A program made the position numbers and the translations under genes. DNA of 64,000 nucleotides, from NCBI RefSeq assembly GCF_001571045.1, contig NZ_BCSV01000005.1, forward strand, positions 186,001 to 250,000, read 5' to 3'. Every line of letters begins with the position of its first letter. Within the stretch, counting starts at the first letter, position 1. The stretch comes from Curtobacterium ammoniigenes NBRC 101786 (lineage in GTDB: Bacteria; Actinomycetota; Actinomycetes; Actinomycetales; Microbacteriaceae). Below the pieces are notes generated by a model. It was not told where the DNA came from and ran no database searches. It saw only the letters and a program-made list of their open reading frames with translations. Of this stretch, positions 26,935-36,468 are shown in pieces.

Positions 26935-28760
26935 CAGTACTTCCTCTCCATCGGCTGGTACCGGGTGATGACCACGGGTTTCCAGCCGAGCGTGATGTGG
27001 TCGTCTGCGAGCGACGAGTGCGGGTCGCCCGTGAGGTAGGCCATGGTGTGCTGCATGTAGTTCTCGTCGTCACGCTTCGGGAAGTCGTCGCGCATGTGAC
27101 CGCCGCGCGATTCCTTCCGGTTTCGAGCGGAGAAGACGACGACCTCGGCGAGATCGAGCAGGAATCCGAGTTCGACCGCCTCGAGCAGGTCGGTGTTGAA
27201 TCGCTTGCCCTTGTCCTGCACGGCGACGTTGCGGTAGCGCTCGCGCAGCGAGTGGATGGTCTCCGTCACCTTCGCGAGCGACTCGTCGGTGCGGAACACC
27301 TGCGCGTTCCGGTCCATCTCCTCCTGGAGCTCCTTCCGGAGCGCCGCGACCCGTTCGGTGCCGTTCGACGTGCGGAGTGAGCCGAGCATGGCGCGCACGC
27401 CCGCGGTCGGGTCATCGGGCAGCGGGACGAAGTCGACCGTCTTGACGTACTCCGCCGCGTTGTTGCCGGACCGCTTGCCGAACACGTTGATGTCGAGCAG
27501 CGAGTTGGTCCCGAGACGGTTTGAGCCGTGCACCGATACGCATGCGCACTCGCCGGCCGCGTACAGCCCTGGGACGACCGTGTCGTTGTCGGAGAGGACT
27601 TCCGCCTTGACGTTCGTGGGGATGCCGCCCATCGCATAGTGGGCGGTCGGCATGACCGGGACCGGCTCGGTGACCGGGTCCACGCCGAGGTAGGTGCGCG
27701 CGAACTCGGTGATGTCCGGCAGCTTGGTCTCGAGGACCTCGGCGCCGAGGTGCGTGCAGTCGAGGAGCACGTAGTCCTTGTTCGGTCCGGCTCCCCGGCC
27801 CTCGGCGACTTCCTGCACCATGCACCGGGCGACGATGTCACGCGGTGCGAGGTCCTTGATGGTCGGCGCGTAGCGCTCCATGAACCGCTCACCGGAAGCA
27901 TTCCGGAGGATCGCACCCTCACCGCGGGCACCCTCGGTCAGAAGGATGCCGAGCCCGGCGAGTCCGGTCGGGTGGAACTGGAAGAACTCCATGTCCTCCA
28001 GCGGGAGGCCCTTGCGCCAGACGATCCCGACGCCGTCGCCGGTCAGCGTGTGCGCGTTCGAGGTCGTCTTGTAGATCTTCCCGAAGCCGCCGGTCGCGAA
28101 GATGATGGCCTTCGCATGGAAGACGTGCAGCTCGCCGGTCGCGAGCTCGTATGCGACGACGCCGACCGGCTGCTGACGCGTGACACCGTCGTCGCCGGTG
28201 ACGTCCGCCATCACGATGTCGAGCGCATAGAACTCGTTGAAGAAGTTGACTCCGAGCTTGACGCAGTTCTGGAACAGCGTCTGCAGGATCATGTGCCCGG
28301 TGCGGTCGGCCGCATAGCAGGCGCGCCGAACGGGAGCCTTGCCGTGGTCTCGCGTGTGGCCACCGAAGCGGCGCTGGTCGATCTTGCCTTCCGGGGTGCG
28401 GTTGAACGGGAGGCCCATGTTCTCGAGATCGATGACGGCATCGATCGCCTCGCGCGCGAGGATCTCAGCGGCATCCTGGTCGACCAGGTAGTCGCCGCCC
28501 TTGACCGTGTCGAAGGTGTGCCACTCCCAGGTGTCTTCCTCGACGTTCGCGAGCGCCGCCGCCATGCCGCCCTGAGCAGCGCCGGTGTGTGACCGGGTCG
28601 GGTACAGCTTGGAGATCACCGCGGTGTTCGCCTGCGGGGCCGCTTCGATCGCGGCACGCATCCCGGCGCCTCCGGCGCCGACGATCACGATGTCGAACTG
28701 GTGGTGGTGGACGGGGATGCTGTCGCTCACGGACTTCTCTCGCTGGATCGTGTCAGACAT
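26934..28760 (-). CDS. sdhA: Succinate dehydrogenase flavoprotein subunit
   Basis: 608 aa. The FAD motif [17 protein letters not shown] opens the protein, and the covalent-FAD histidine is in [16 protein letters not shown]. The substrate-site segments [16 protein letters not shown] and [13 protein letters not shown] are intact. It oxidises succinate to fumarate in the citric acid cycle. It is the third gene of sdhCDAB. Confidence 0.97.
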   Translation of the reverse strand: MSDTIQREKSVSDSIPVHHHQFDIVIVGAGGAGMRAAIEAAPQANTAVISKLYPTRSHTGAAQGGMAAALANVEEDTWEWHTFDTVKGGDYLVDQDAAEILAREAIDAVIDLENMGLPFNRTPEGKIDQRRFGGHTRDHGKAPVRRACYAADRTGHMILQTLFQNCVKLGVNFFNEFYALDIVMADVTGDDGVTRQQPVGVVAYELATGELHVFHAKAIIFATGGFGKIYKTTSNAHTLTGDGVGIVWRKGLPLEDMEFFQFHPTGLAGLGILLTEGARGEGAILRNASGERFMERYAPTIKDLAPRDIVARCMVQEVAEGRGAGPNKDYVLLDCTHLGAEVLETKLPDITEFARTYLGVDPVTEPVPVMPTAHYAMGGIPTNVKAEVLSDNDTVVPGLYAAGECACVSVHGSNRLGTNSLLDINVFGKRSGNNAAEYVKTVDFVPLPDDPTAGVRAMLGSLRTSNGTERVAALRKELQEEMDRNAQVFRTDESLAKVTETIHSLRERYRNVAVQDKGKRFNTDLLEAVELGFLLDLAEVVVFSARNRKESRGGHMRDDFPKRDDENYMQHTMAYLTGDPHSSLADDHITLGWKPVVITRYQPMERKY

Positions 28761-28775
28761 GGTTTCTCAGGTCGT

Positions 28776-29222
28776 TCAGCGGGCCGGGCAGAACGACGGG
28801 AGGTCGGCGGCGTGGGCGCCGACGGGGCAGGGGTTGAACGTGAAGCACACGAGGGTGCCGAGGACGATGAGGACGATGCACGCGCCGAGGATGCAGGCGA
28901 GCAGCGTCTTGCGAACCGCCGGTCGCGAAATGTAGTCGTTCACGATCGTCCGCATGCCGTTCGACCCGTGGATGAGCGCGAGCCAGAGCATGGCGACGTC
29001 CCACCACTGCCAGAAGGGGTTCGCCCACTTGCCCGCGACGAACGCGAAGTCGACCTGCCGGACCCCGCCGCCGAGCACCATGTTCACGATCAGGTGGCCG
29101 AAGATGAGGACCAGGAGAACGACGCCGGAGGCGCGCATGTAGAGCCAGCCCCACTTCTCCCAGTTGGTCGTGCGGCTCGCGGCCGCGGCGCTCCGCGGCG
29201 CTTCGATGGTCTGCGTTGTCAT
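28776..29222 (-). CDS. sdhD: Succinate dehydrogenase membrane anchor subunit
   Basis: 148 aa with three membrane helices (about 30-50, 75-95 and 108-130). The histidine in FGHLIVNM is a heme ligand candidate, and HGSNGMRTIVNDY is the conserved loop near the quinone site. Spaced 15 bp from sdhA and 14 bp from sdhC. Confidence 0.93.
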   Translation of the reverse strand: MTTQTIEAPRSAAAASRTTNWEKWGWLYMRASGVVLLVLIFGHLIVNMVLGGGVRQVDFAFVAGKWANPFWQWWDVAMLWLALIHGSNGMRTIVNDYISRPAVRKTLLACILGACIVLIVLGTLVCFTFNPCPVGAHAADLPSFCPAR

Positions 29223-29236
29223 GTGATGCGCTCCGC

Positions 29237-29695
29237 TTACTGCACGTCGTGGACGAAGTTGGCGATCTGCGTCGGCAGGAATCCGGCGATGAGGACCACC
29301 CAGATTCCGAGGACCACCCAGAACATGGCGCGCTGATACCGCGGCCCCTTGCTCCAGAAGTCGATGGCGATGATCCGGAGCCCGTTCAGTGCGTGGAACA
29401 CCACGGCCATGACGAGGGCGGTCTCACCGATGTTCATGATCGGCGTCTTGTAGGTGCCGATCACCGCGTTGTACGCCTGGGGGGACAGGCGCACGAGCGC
29501 GGTGTCCAGGATGTGGACGAGCAGGAAGAAGTAGATCGCCACGCCGGTGATGCGGTGCAGGACCCAGGACCACATGCCGGTTCCGCCGCGGTAGAGCGTG
29601 CCGGCGACTCCGCGCGACCCGGACGGCGCGTTCGGAGCGTCGATCGTCACTTCAGGTTCGACGACTGCCGAACCCCCTGCCGTCTGCTCGGCCAT
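29237..29695 (-). CDS. sdhC: Succinate dehydrogenase cytochrome b556 subunit
   Basis: 152 aa with three membrane helices. WSWVLHRITGVAIYFF is the SdhC signature and the heme histidine lies in VVFHALNGLRIIAIDF. It heads the sdhCDAB operon; GGAGGG lies upstream of the ATG. The first 30 residues are hydrophilic and poorly conserved. Confidence 0.94.
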   Translation of the reverse strand: MAEQTAGGSAVVEPEVTIDAPNAPSGSRGVAGTLYRGGTGMWSWVLHRITGVAIYFFLLVHILDTALVRLSPQAYNAVIGTYKTPIMNIGETALVMAVVFHALNGLRIIAIDFWSKGPRYQRAMFWVVLGIWVVLIAGFLPTQIANFVHDVQ

Positions 29696-29769
29696 GAGCG
29701 GGCCCTCCCGGGGACAAGACCGACCGCGCGACCGCGGGCCGGTGCCGTTCGATTAGGAACCTGTCCATC

Positions 29770-31008
29770 CTATGACCGCCCGCTGACGTTCTCGTTCGCG
29801 GCGGGGAGCGCCGCACGCGCCCCGATCGGCCGCGCGCCGAGGACCCGGGCGCGATCGTGGTGCGCGAGGAGCTCGTCCCCGATCCGTTCCCATGTCAGTG
29901 CTTCGACCCGCACGCGACCCGCGTCGCCCATGCGTCGTCGAAGGTCGGCGTCGAGATGGAGCGCGAGGACGGCTCGCCGGAGCGACTGCACGCGATCCGG
30001 GTCGAACAGGACGCCGTCGAGGCCCGTTGACACGAGATCGAGCGGCCCGCCGGCCGCCGGAGCGACGACTGGGAGCGCGGTTGCGTGGGCCTCCTGCAGT
30101 GTCTGTCCGAACGTCTCCGAGGCACCGGTGTGCACGAAGATGTCGAACGCCGCATACGCGTCGGCGAGGGCATCTCCGCGGAGCGGCCCGAGAAAGACGA
30201 CGTCGAGGTGCGCGAGGCGACGCTCGAGCGCAGGCCTAGACGGGCCTCCGCCCACGATGACAATGCGCATTCCGGGGATGCCGCCGAGTTCGGCGAGTCG
30301 TTCGACCTCCTTCTCCGGCGCGAGGCGACCGACATAGCCGACGATCGTCTCGCCCCGGGGTGCGAGTCGACGACGGAGGGCGCGTACCCGCTGCGTATCC
30401 CGGCGGTCGGGGTGGTACAGGATCGCGTCGACCCCGCGCCCCCAGCGCTCGACGCGAGGGACGCCGTCGGCGGCGAGCATCCTCGCGGTCGCCGACGACG
30501 GGGCGAGCGTCAGCGTGGCGCCGCTGTGGATGCGCGCGAGGACTTTGCGAACCAGCGGAGCGGCGGCCGCCATCCCGTGGCGACTCGCGTACGACGCGAC
30601 ATCGGTTTGGAAGACGGCGACCGACGGGATCCCGAGACGTGCAGCGGCGGTGATCGCGCGGCCGCCCAGCAGGAACGGACTCGCGGCGTGCAGGACGTCA
30701 GCACCGGACGCGGCGAGGATCGTGTCGAGCACCGGGTGCGGCAAGGCCACGGGGAACTGCCGATAGGCGACCGCCGGGACACGGTGCACGTCGAACCCCC
30801 GATACTGCTCGACCCGCGATCGTCCGATCGACCGGCCGGATGCGTCGGGCGCGATGACGACGGCGCGGTGTCCTCGACGCTCGAGGTGGTCGAGCACCGC
30901 AAGCACACTCGTCGTCACGCCGTTCAGCGTGGGAAGGAAGCTCTCGGTGACGAGCGCCACCGTTCGCCGGAGATCAGGGCCGGAGCGAGGAGCGCGCGTC
31001 GTATTCAT
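29770..31008 (-). CDS. GT4 glycosyltransferase, probable GDP-mannose-dependent alpha-mannosyltransferase
   Basis: 412 aa. GT-B fold: the N-terminal TESFLPTLNGVTTSV is typical of mannosyltransferases of the MgtA/PimB type, and the C-terminal donor site has YVGRLAPEKEVERLA and HTGASETFGQTLQEAHA with the E-x7-E motif. It probably adds mannose to a lipid or glycan at the inner face of the membrane. It is divergent from manC, which makes GDP-mannose, with 132 bp between the start codons. The start ATG follows GAGGGTGTC; an upstream in-frame extension is rejected. Confidence 0.82.
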   Translation of the reverse strand: MNTTRAPRSGPDLRRTVALVTESFLPTLNGVTTSVLAVLDHLERRGHRAVVIAPDASGRSIGRSRVEQYRGFDVHRVPAVAYRQFPVALPHPVLDTILAASGADVLHAASPFLLGGRAITAAARLGIPSVAVFQTDVASYASRHGMAAAAPLVRKVLARIHSGATLTLAPSSATARMLAADGVPRVERWGRGVDAILYHPDRRDTQRVRALRRRLAPRGETIVGYVGRLAPEKEVERLAELGGIPGMRIVIVGGGPSRPALERRLAHLDVVFLGPLRGDALADAYAAFDIFVHTGASETFGQTLQEAHATALPVVAPAAGGPLDLVSTGLDGVLFDPDRVQSLRRAVLALHLDADLRRRMGDAGRVRVEALTWERIGDELLAHHDRARVLGARPIGARAALPAANENVSGRS

Positions 31009-31128
31009 GACACCCTCACGCTCCGCCCCGGGGGTTGCCCGACGGCGGCGGCGACATGAACGACGAGCGACGGATGCTCGAACGCGCTCGTCTCCGGCGC
31101 GGCCCGGGGAGCGCTCCGCCCGCACCGA

Positions 31129-31134
31129 TAGGGT
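31129..31134 (+). promoter_or_regulatory. -10 element of probable leaderless manC
   Basis: TAGGGT ends 6 bases before the ATG of manC. Confidence 0.5.
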
Positions 31135-31140
31135 TCCGGC

Positions 31141-32253
31141 ATGGCAGACGAACTGCGCTCGTTCTACGCGATCATTCCGGCCGGGGGCATCGGTTCCCGC
31201 CTTTGGCCGCTGTCCCGCGCGGACGCCCCGAAATTCCTGCACGACCTGACCGGCTCAGGAGCATCGCTGCTCCGGCAGACCTGGGACCGGCTGTCGCCCA
31301 TCAGCGGTGAGCAGCGGATCATGGTCGTCACCGGTCGCGCGCACCGCGCCGCGGTCGAAGAGCAGTTGCCCTCGCTCGCCGATCACAATGTGGTCTTGGA
31401 GAGCGAAGGGAAGGATTCGACGGCGGCGATCGGACTCGCGGCTGCGATCCTCCGAAAGCGCGAACCCGACGTCATCATCGGCTCCTTCGCCGCCGACCAC
31501 GTCATTGCCGACACGCGCGGATTCCAGCGCTCCATCCGCGCCGCCGTCCGCGTGGCCGAAGCGGGGTACATCACGACGATCGGCATCACGCCGACGGAGC
31601 CGGCGATCGGATTCGGGTACATCCACGCGGGCGCGACGCTCGATGTTCCCGGCGCCGCGGGTGCGCACGCCGTGACCTCGTTCAAGGAGAAGCCGGACCT
31701 CGAGACTGCGCGGTCGTACCTGCGCGACGGCTCGTATCTCTGGAACGCGAGCATGTTCATCTCCCGCGCGGACCTGCTGCTCGAAGAGATCGGGCGGAGC
31801 GACCCGGCACTGCTCGCCGGGCTCGAAGAGCTCGCTGCAGCCTGGGACACGTCATCGCGAGGCGCCGTGGTCGACCGCGTGTGGCCGAGCCTCCCGAAGA
31901 TCGCGATCGACTACACCGTTGCCGAGCCGGCCGCGGCCGCGGGGCGGATGGCGGTTGTTCCCGCCGACTTCGACTGGGACGACGTCGGCGACTTCGCCTC
32001 GCTCGCGAAGCTCCAGTCCGGAGGGCGCGCGAACAACCTCGCGGTTCTGGGTGACGGCGCGCGAATCTTGGCGGACTCCTCGAGCGGCATCGTCGTCGCG
32101 GGCAGCAACCGGCTCATCTCGCTCGTCGGTGTCGATGACATCGTCGTGGTCGATACGCCCGACGCGCTCCTTGTCACGACGAGCGCCCATGCGCAGCGCG
32201 TGAAGAGCGTGGTGGACGCCCTGAAGCTGTCCGGGCGCGACGACGTGCTCTGA
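31141..32253 (+). CDS. manC: Mannose-1-phosphate guanylyltransferase
   Basis: 370 aa. The nucleotidyltransferase signature AGGIGSRLWPLSR (14-26), SFAADHVI, FKEKP and the late DFDWDDVGDF are all present, as in GDP-mannose pyrophosphorylases. It lacks the C-terminal phosphomannose isomerase domain of longer family members. It makes GDP-mannose, the donor for the adjacent GT4 enzyme and probably for protein O-mannosylation. Confidence 0.94.
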   Translation: MADELRSFYAIIPAGGIGSRLWPLSRADAPKFLHDLTGSGASLLRQTWDRLSPISGEQRIMVVTGRAHRAAVEEQLPSLADHNVVLESEGKDSTAAIGLAAAILRKREPDVIIGSFAADHVIADTRGFQRSIRAAVRVAEAGYITTIGITPTEPAIGFGYIHAGATLDVPGAAGAHAVTSFKEKPDLETARSYLRDGSYLWNASMFISRADLLLEEIGRSDPALLAGLEELAAAWDTSSRGAVVDRVWPSLPKIAIDYTVAEPAAAAGRMAVVPADFDWDDVGDFASLAKLQSGGRANNLAVLGDGARILADSSSGIVVAGSNRLISLVGVDDIVVVDTPDALLVTTSAHAQRVKSVVDALKLSGRDDVL

Positions 32254-32287
32254 TCCCGGCGCGCCTTCGCTCTGGAGTCGCCGCTCT

Positions 32288-32336
32288 GTAACGGGCGCGT
32301 TACGGCAATATCCCGATCGAATAACCGATCGGGATA
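32288..32336. promoter_or_regulatory. Two adjacent palindromes, candidate operators of the nucleoside operon
   Basis: GTAACG-GGCG-CGTTAC (32288-32303) and TATCCCGATCG-AATAAC-CGATCGGGATA (32309-32336, perfect 11-bp arms) lie five bases apart, upstream of a possible TACCGT -10 box at 32375-32380 and the GTG start at 32434. The second could also fold as a terminator for manC, but it lacks the GC content and T-run. Operator function is inferred. Confidence 0.5.
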
Positions 32337-32433
32337 CCAGTCGTCGCGTGTCCTGAACCGGCTGGCCGGTCGTGTACCGTCATGTCGATCGCCCGCGCGC
32401 ACGAGCCGGGCCGGTACCCGGAGGATTCCCCCA

Positions 32434-33507
32434 GTGACACTCACCTTCCGCCGCGCCGCAGTCGGCGGCCTCGCTCTCGTCGGCACCGTCGCGCTGCTCG
32501 CAGGCTGTGCCGCACCGCCGTCGAAGACCGCAGCGAGCGCATCCACGTCGAGCTTCCTGCCGTGCATGGTTTCCGACAACGGCGGCTTCGACGACCACTC
32601 GTTCAACGAGCTCGGCTACGACGGTCTGAAGGACGCGGCGTCGTCGCTCGGCGGCATCCCGTACAAGAAGGTGCAGTCGACGAGCTCGAACGACTACAAC
32701 CCGAACATCCGGACGATGCTGTCGCAGAAGTGCAACCTGATCGTCACCGTCGGCTTCAACCTGGAGGCCGCCACGCAGTCGAACGCGAAGGCGAACCCCA
32801 AGACCGACTTCGCGATCATCGACGACAGCATCCAGGCGCCGAACGTCAAGCCGATCACGTTCGACACCTCCCAGGCCGGGTTCCTCGGCGGATACGCCGC
32901 CGCCAGCTACTCGAAGACGGGCGTCGTCGGCACCTTCGGCGGACAGAAGATCCCGCCGGTCACTATCTACATGGACGGGTTCTACGACGGCGTCCAGTAC
33001 TACAACCAGCAGAAGCACAAGAACGTCAAGGTCGTCGGCTGGGACGAGACCACCCAGAACGGCTCGTTCACGGGTGGCTTCGCCGCTGGCACGCAGGCCA
33101 AGTCGGTCGCGCAATCGCTGCTGCAGCAGAACGCGGACGTCCTGTTCCCGGTCGGCGGCCCGATCTACCAGTCGGCGGCAGAGGCGATCATGGACGCCAA
33201 CAACGGGAGCGTGCTCATGGGCGTGGACAGCGACCTCTACAACGCTGATCCGCGCTACCGCTCGATCACGCTGACGAGCGTCGAGAAGGGCATTCGCCAG
33301 GCGACCAAGTCCGTGATCGTGGACACCGCCAAGGGCAACTTCTCGAACAAGCCCTACGTCGGCACGCTGCAGAACGACGGCGTCGGTCTCGCGCCCTTCC
33401 ACGACTTCGCGTCGAAGGTGAGCCCGTCGCTCTCGAGTGAGCTCGCCACGATCAAGGCCGGCATCATCAGCGGCAAGATCACGGTCGCCACGAAGTCGGG
33501 CGTCTGA
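32434..33507 (+). CDS. BMP-family nucleoside-binding lipoprotein
   Basis: 357 aa. A lipoprotein signal ends in the lipobox LLAGC (Cys about 25). The mature protein is a PBP1 fold of the BMP/PnrA family, with SDNGGFDDHSFNELGYDG, a nucleoside-contact motif, and GFLGGYAAASYSKTG. It should capture purine or pyrimidine nucleosides outside the membrane for the transporter encoded next. GTG start with GGAGG 9 bases upstream. A strong hairpin follows the gene. Confidence 0.93.
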   Translation: MTLTFRRAAVGGLALVGTVALLAGCAAPPSKTAASASTSSFLPCMVSDNGGFDDHSFNELGYDGLKDAASSLGGIPYKKVQSTSSNDYNPNIRTMLSQKCNLIVTVGFNLEAATQSNAKANPKTDFAIIDDSIQAPNVKPITFDTSQAGFLGGYAAASYSKTGVVGTFGGQKIPPVTIYMDGFYDGVQYYNQQKHKNVKVVGWDETTQNGSFTGGFAAGTQAKSVAQSLLQQNADVLFPVGGPIYQSAAEAIMDANNGSVLMGVDSDLYNADPRYRSITLTSVEKGIRQATKSVIVDTAKGNFSNKPYVGTLQNDGVGLAPFHDFASKVSPSLSSELATIKAGIISGKITVATKSGV

Positions 33508-33522
33508 TCCCACTCGCCGCCC

Positions 33523-33557
33523 GATGGGGCGGGTCGCCGACCGGCGCCCGCCCCATC
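33523..33557 (+). terminator. Intercistronic hairpin after the binding-protein gene
   Basis: GATGGGGCGGG / CCCGCCCCATC is a perfect 11-bp stem with an inner CGCC / GGCG stem. It sits 16 bp after the lipoprotein stop and 48 bp before the ATPase start, where partial termination would give more binding protein than transporter. Confidence 0.75.
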
Positions 33558-33604
33558 GCGCTGCCCGCCCCGGTTCCGTCCTCAAGGGAAATAGAATCCG
33601 CCCC

Positions 33605-35125
33605 ATGAAGCTCGAGCTCCGCGACATCACGAAGCGCTTCGGCTCACTCGTCGCGAACGACCACATCTCGCTCACGGTCGAGCCGGGTGAGATCCACTGC
33701 CTCCTCGGCGAGAACGGTGCCGGCAAGTCCACGCTCATGAATGTCCTGTACGGCCTCTATCAGGCCGACGAGGGCGAGATCCTCCTCGACGAAGCCGTCC
33801 AGCACTTCGGTGGCCCCGGCGACGCGATGCGCGCCGGCATCGGCATGGTCCATCAGCACTTCATGCTCGTGCCCGTCTTCACGGTCGCGGAGAACGTCAT
33901 GCTCGGACATGAGCCGACGACGTTCGGGGGACGGCTCGATCTGGCCGGCGCGCGGAAGCGGGTGCGCGAGATCTCCGACCGCTTCGGGTTCGACGTCGAT
34001 CCGGACGCCGTGGTCGAAGATCTGCCGGTCGGCGTGCAGCAGCGCGTCGAGATCATCAAGGCGCTCTCCCGCCAGGCGGCGGTGCTCGTGTTCGACGAGC
34101 CGACCGCCGTCCTCACCCCGCAGGAGACGGACGAGCTCATGGGCATCATGCGGCAGCTCCGCGATGCGGGCACCGCGATCGTCTTCATCACCCACAAGCT
34201 CCGCGAGGTGCGCGAGGTCGCGGACCGCATCACGGTGATCCGTCTCGGTCGCGTGGTCGGTGAGGCCGCACCCACTGCCTCCAATGCGGACCTGGCCGCC
34301 CTGATGGTCGGGCGCGCGGTCGAGCTGGTCGTCGACAAGACTTCGGCGCAACCCGGTCCGGAGGCGCTGGTCGTCTCCGACGTGACCGTCGCTGACCAGA
34401 ACGGGCATCGCCTCGTCGACCATGTCTCATTCGCGGTGCGGCGCGGTGAGATCCTCGCGATCGCGGGCGTGCAGGGCAACGGGCAGACTGAACTCACCGA
34501 GGCGATCCTCGGCCTCGAAGCGGTGCAGAGCGGTTCCATCACCCTTGACGGCCAGGAGCTCACCGGTGCGAGCGTCAAACGGGTTCTTGACGCCGGTGTC
34601 GGGTTCGTGCCAGAGGATCGTCAGGAGGACGGCCTCGTCGGCGAGTTCACGATCGCCGAGAACCTCATCCTCGACCGGAGCGGCTCGTCCGAGTTCTCCG
34701 GCGCCGGAACCGTGCGCGCCCGGGTCCGCGACCGATTCGCCGACGAGAAGATCGCCGAGTTCGACATCCGCACGCCGAATCGCACGACGGCCGTCGGCCG
34801 GCTCTCCGGCGGCAACCAGCAGAAAGTCGTCATCGCGCGCGAGCTGAGCCGAACGCTGCGGCTCTTCGTCGCCGCGCAGCCCACTCGCGGCATCGACGTC
34901 GGATCGATCGAGTTCGTGCACAAGCGCATCGTCGCCGCGCGCGACGAGGGCGTGCCGGTGATCGTGGTCTCGACCGAGCTCGACGAGGTCGTCGCGCTCG
35001 CGGACCGGATCGCGGTGATGTACCGCGGACAGATCGTGGGGATCGTTCCCGCAGACACGCCGCGAGACGTCCTCGGACTCATGATGGCGGGGGAACGGCC
35101 CGCCGGAACGGAGCGCGCAGCATGA
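33605..35125 (+). CDS. Nucleoside ABC transporter ATPase (two fused nucleotide-binding domains)
   Basis: 506 aa. The first domain has Walker A GENGAGKST and Walker B VLVFDEPTAVLTP; the signature is the degenerate LPVGVQQRVEI. The second domain has a degenerate Walker A (GVQGNGQTELTEAI), signature LSGGNQQKVVIA and a degenerate Walker B with AAQPTRGID in place of a DE pair. This asymmetry is normal for the RbsA/BmpC class. The start is the ATG at 33605; the open frame upstream overlaps the lipoprotein gene. Its stop overlaps the permease start (ATGA). Confidence 0.94.
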   Translation: MKLELRDITKRFGSLVANDHISLTVEPGEIHCLLGENGAGKSTLMNVLYGLYQADEGEILLDEAVQHFGGPGDAMRAGIGMVHQHFMLVPVFTVAENVMLGHEPTTFGGRLDLAGARKRVREISDRFGFDVDPDAVVEDLPVGVQQRVEIIKALSRQAAVLVFDEPTAVLTPQETDELMGIMRQLRDAGTAIVFITHKLREVREVADRITVIRLGRVVGEAAPTASNADLAALMVGRAVELVVDKTSAQPGPEALVVSDVTVADQNGHRLVDHVSFAVRRGEILAIAGVQGNGQTELTEAILGLEAVQSGSITLDGQELTGASVKRVLDAGVGFVPEDRQEDGLVGEFTIAENLILDRSGSSEFSGAGTVRARVRDRFADEKIAEFDIRTPNRTTAVGRLSGGNQQKVVIARELSRTLRLFVAAQPTRGIDVGSIEFVHKRIVAARDEGVPVIVVSTELDEVVALADRIAVMYRGQIVGIVPADTPRDVLGLMMAGERPAGTERAA

Positions 35126-36468
35126 CCGATCGCGAGAGCGCGCCGGAGCCCGGAGCGTCAGGGACGCTCACCGAGCTGGAAAGCGATGACCGCCTCCAGG
35201 AATCCGAGCCGGGCACATCGCTCACGACCGAGCGACCGAGCGACGCGGAGGGCGAGCGCGGCGACGATCGCTGGAGCACTGCGCTCCGGCGCATCACCGA
35301 CGGCTCCGTCCTGGTGACGATCCTCGCGGTCGTGCTGGCGTTCGTCGCGAGCGGCATTCTGATCGCGGTCACGGACCCCACGGTGACCGGGGCGATGGCG
35401 TACTTCTTCGGCCGGCCATCGTCCACGTTCGCGGCGCTCGGCCACACGGTCGGCGGTGCATTCGTGTCGATGTTCCGCGGGGCGATCTACGACCCCGGTC
35501 AGTCCTCGTTCGGCGCCGGGATCGAATCGCTCTGGACCACGATCGGGTTCGCGACGCCGCTGATCGTCGCCGGTCTTGGCGTCGCGGTGTCGTTCCGCTC
35601 TGGTCTGTTCAACATCGGTGGCCAGGGGCAGATCCTCATCGGCGCTGCATGCGCCGGCTGGTTCGGATACTCCTTCTCGATGCCGGCGATCGTTCACATT
35701 CCCCTGACAGTGATCGCGGGCATCGTCGGAGGCGCGATCTGGGGCGGGATCGTCGGACTTCTGAAGTCGCGCACCGGCGCGCATGAGGTGATCGTCACGA
35801 TCATGCTCAACTACGTCGCGCTGTATCTGCTGCAGTACGCGCTCAGCACGAAGGGCCTCATGCAGGCGCCGGGGAGCACGAATCCGCAATCCGCGGCAAT
35901 GCGGCCGACCGCGATCCTGCCGACGTTCCTCGGTGCGCACGGGGCGGGCGTGAACGTCGGAATCCTCATCGCGATCGGCGCTGTCGTGGTCACGTGGTGG
36001 CTGATGAACCGGTCGACGCTCGGGTTCCAGTTCCGCACGGTCGGCGAGAACCCGCGCGCCGCTCGGGTTGCGGGCATGAACGTCGGCAACCTGACGATCT
36101 GGGCGATGCTCATCTCCGGCGCGCTCGTCGGCATCGCGGGCGCCTACCAGGTGCAGGCGGCCGTCACCACCGGATTCGATTCCGGCATCGACGCGGGCAT
36201 CGGATTCGACGCCATCACCGTCGCGCTCCTCGGCCGCTCGAAGCCCTGGGGCGTGTTCTGGGCCGGCCTGCTCTTCGGCGCGCTCAAGGCGGGCGGGTCC
36301 TACGTGCAGGCGAGCCAGGGGATCCCCATCGACATCGTCAGCGTCATCCAAGCGCTGATCGTCCTGTTCATCGCGGCGCCCCCGCTCGTTCGCGCGATCT
36401 TCCGTATCCCGCAGCCGGGCGCCCGCTCCAAGCGCTCCACGAAGTCCCGAAAGGCGGTCGCCGCGTGA
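35122..36468 (+). CDS. Nucleoside ABC transporter permease 1
   Basis: 448 aa. After a charged N-terminus of about 60 residues come eight or more membrane helices of the BPD_transp_2 class. SFRSGLFNIGGQGQILIGA and FRTVGENPRAARVAGMNV, the latter a coupling loop, are family hallmarks. It pairs with the second permease. It overlaps both neighbours by 4 bases, so the three transporter genes are translationally coupled. Confidence 0.93.
   Translation: MTDRESAPEPGASGTLTELESDDRLQESEPGTSLTTERPSDAEGERGDDRWSTALRRITDGSVLVTILAVVLAFVASGILIAVTDPTVTGAMAYFFGRPSSTFAALGHTVGGAFVSMFRGAIYDPGQSSFGAGIESLWTTIGFATPLIVAGLGVAVSFRSGLFNIGGQGQILIGAACAGWFGYSFSMPAIVHIPLTVIAGIVGGAIWGGIVGLLKSRTGAHEVIVTIMLNYVALYLLQYALSTKGLMQAPGSTNPQSAAMRPTAILPTFLGAHGAGVNVGILIAIGAVVVTWWLMNRSTLGFQFRTVGENPRAARVAGMNVGNLTIWAMLISGALVGIAGAYQVQAAVTTGFDSGIDAGIGFDAITVALLGRSKPWGVFWAGLLFGALKAGGSYVQASQGIPIDIVSVIQALIVLFIAAPPLVRAIFRIPQPGARSKRSTKSRKAVAA

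Noticed and set aside
34855..34911. Inactivated second ATPase site in the nucleoside transporter ATPase
   Set aside because: A degenerate Walker B with AAQPTRGID is usual for this double-domain transporter class and is not a mutation.
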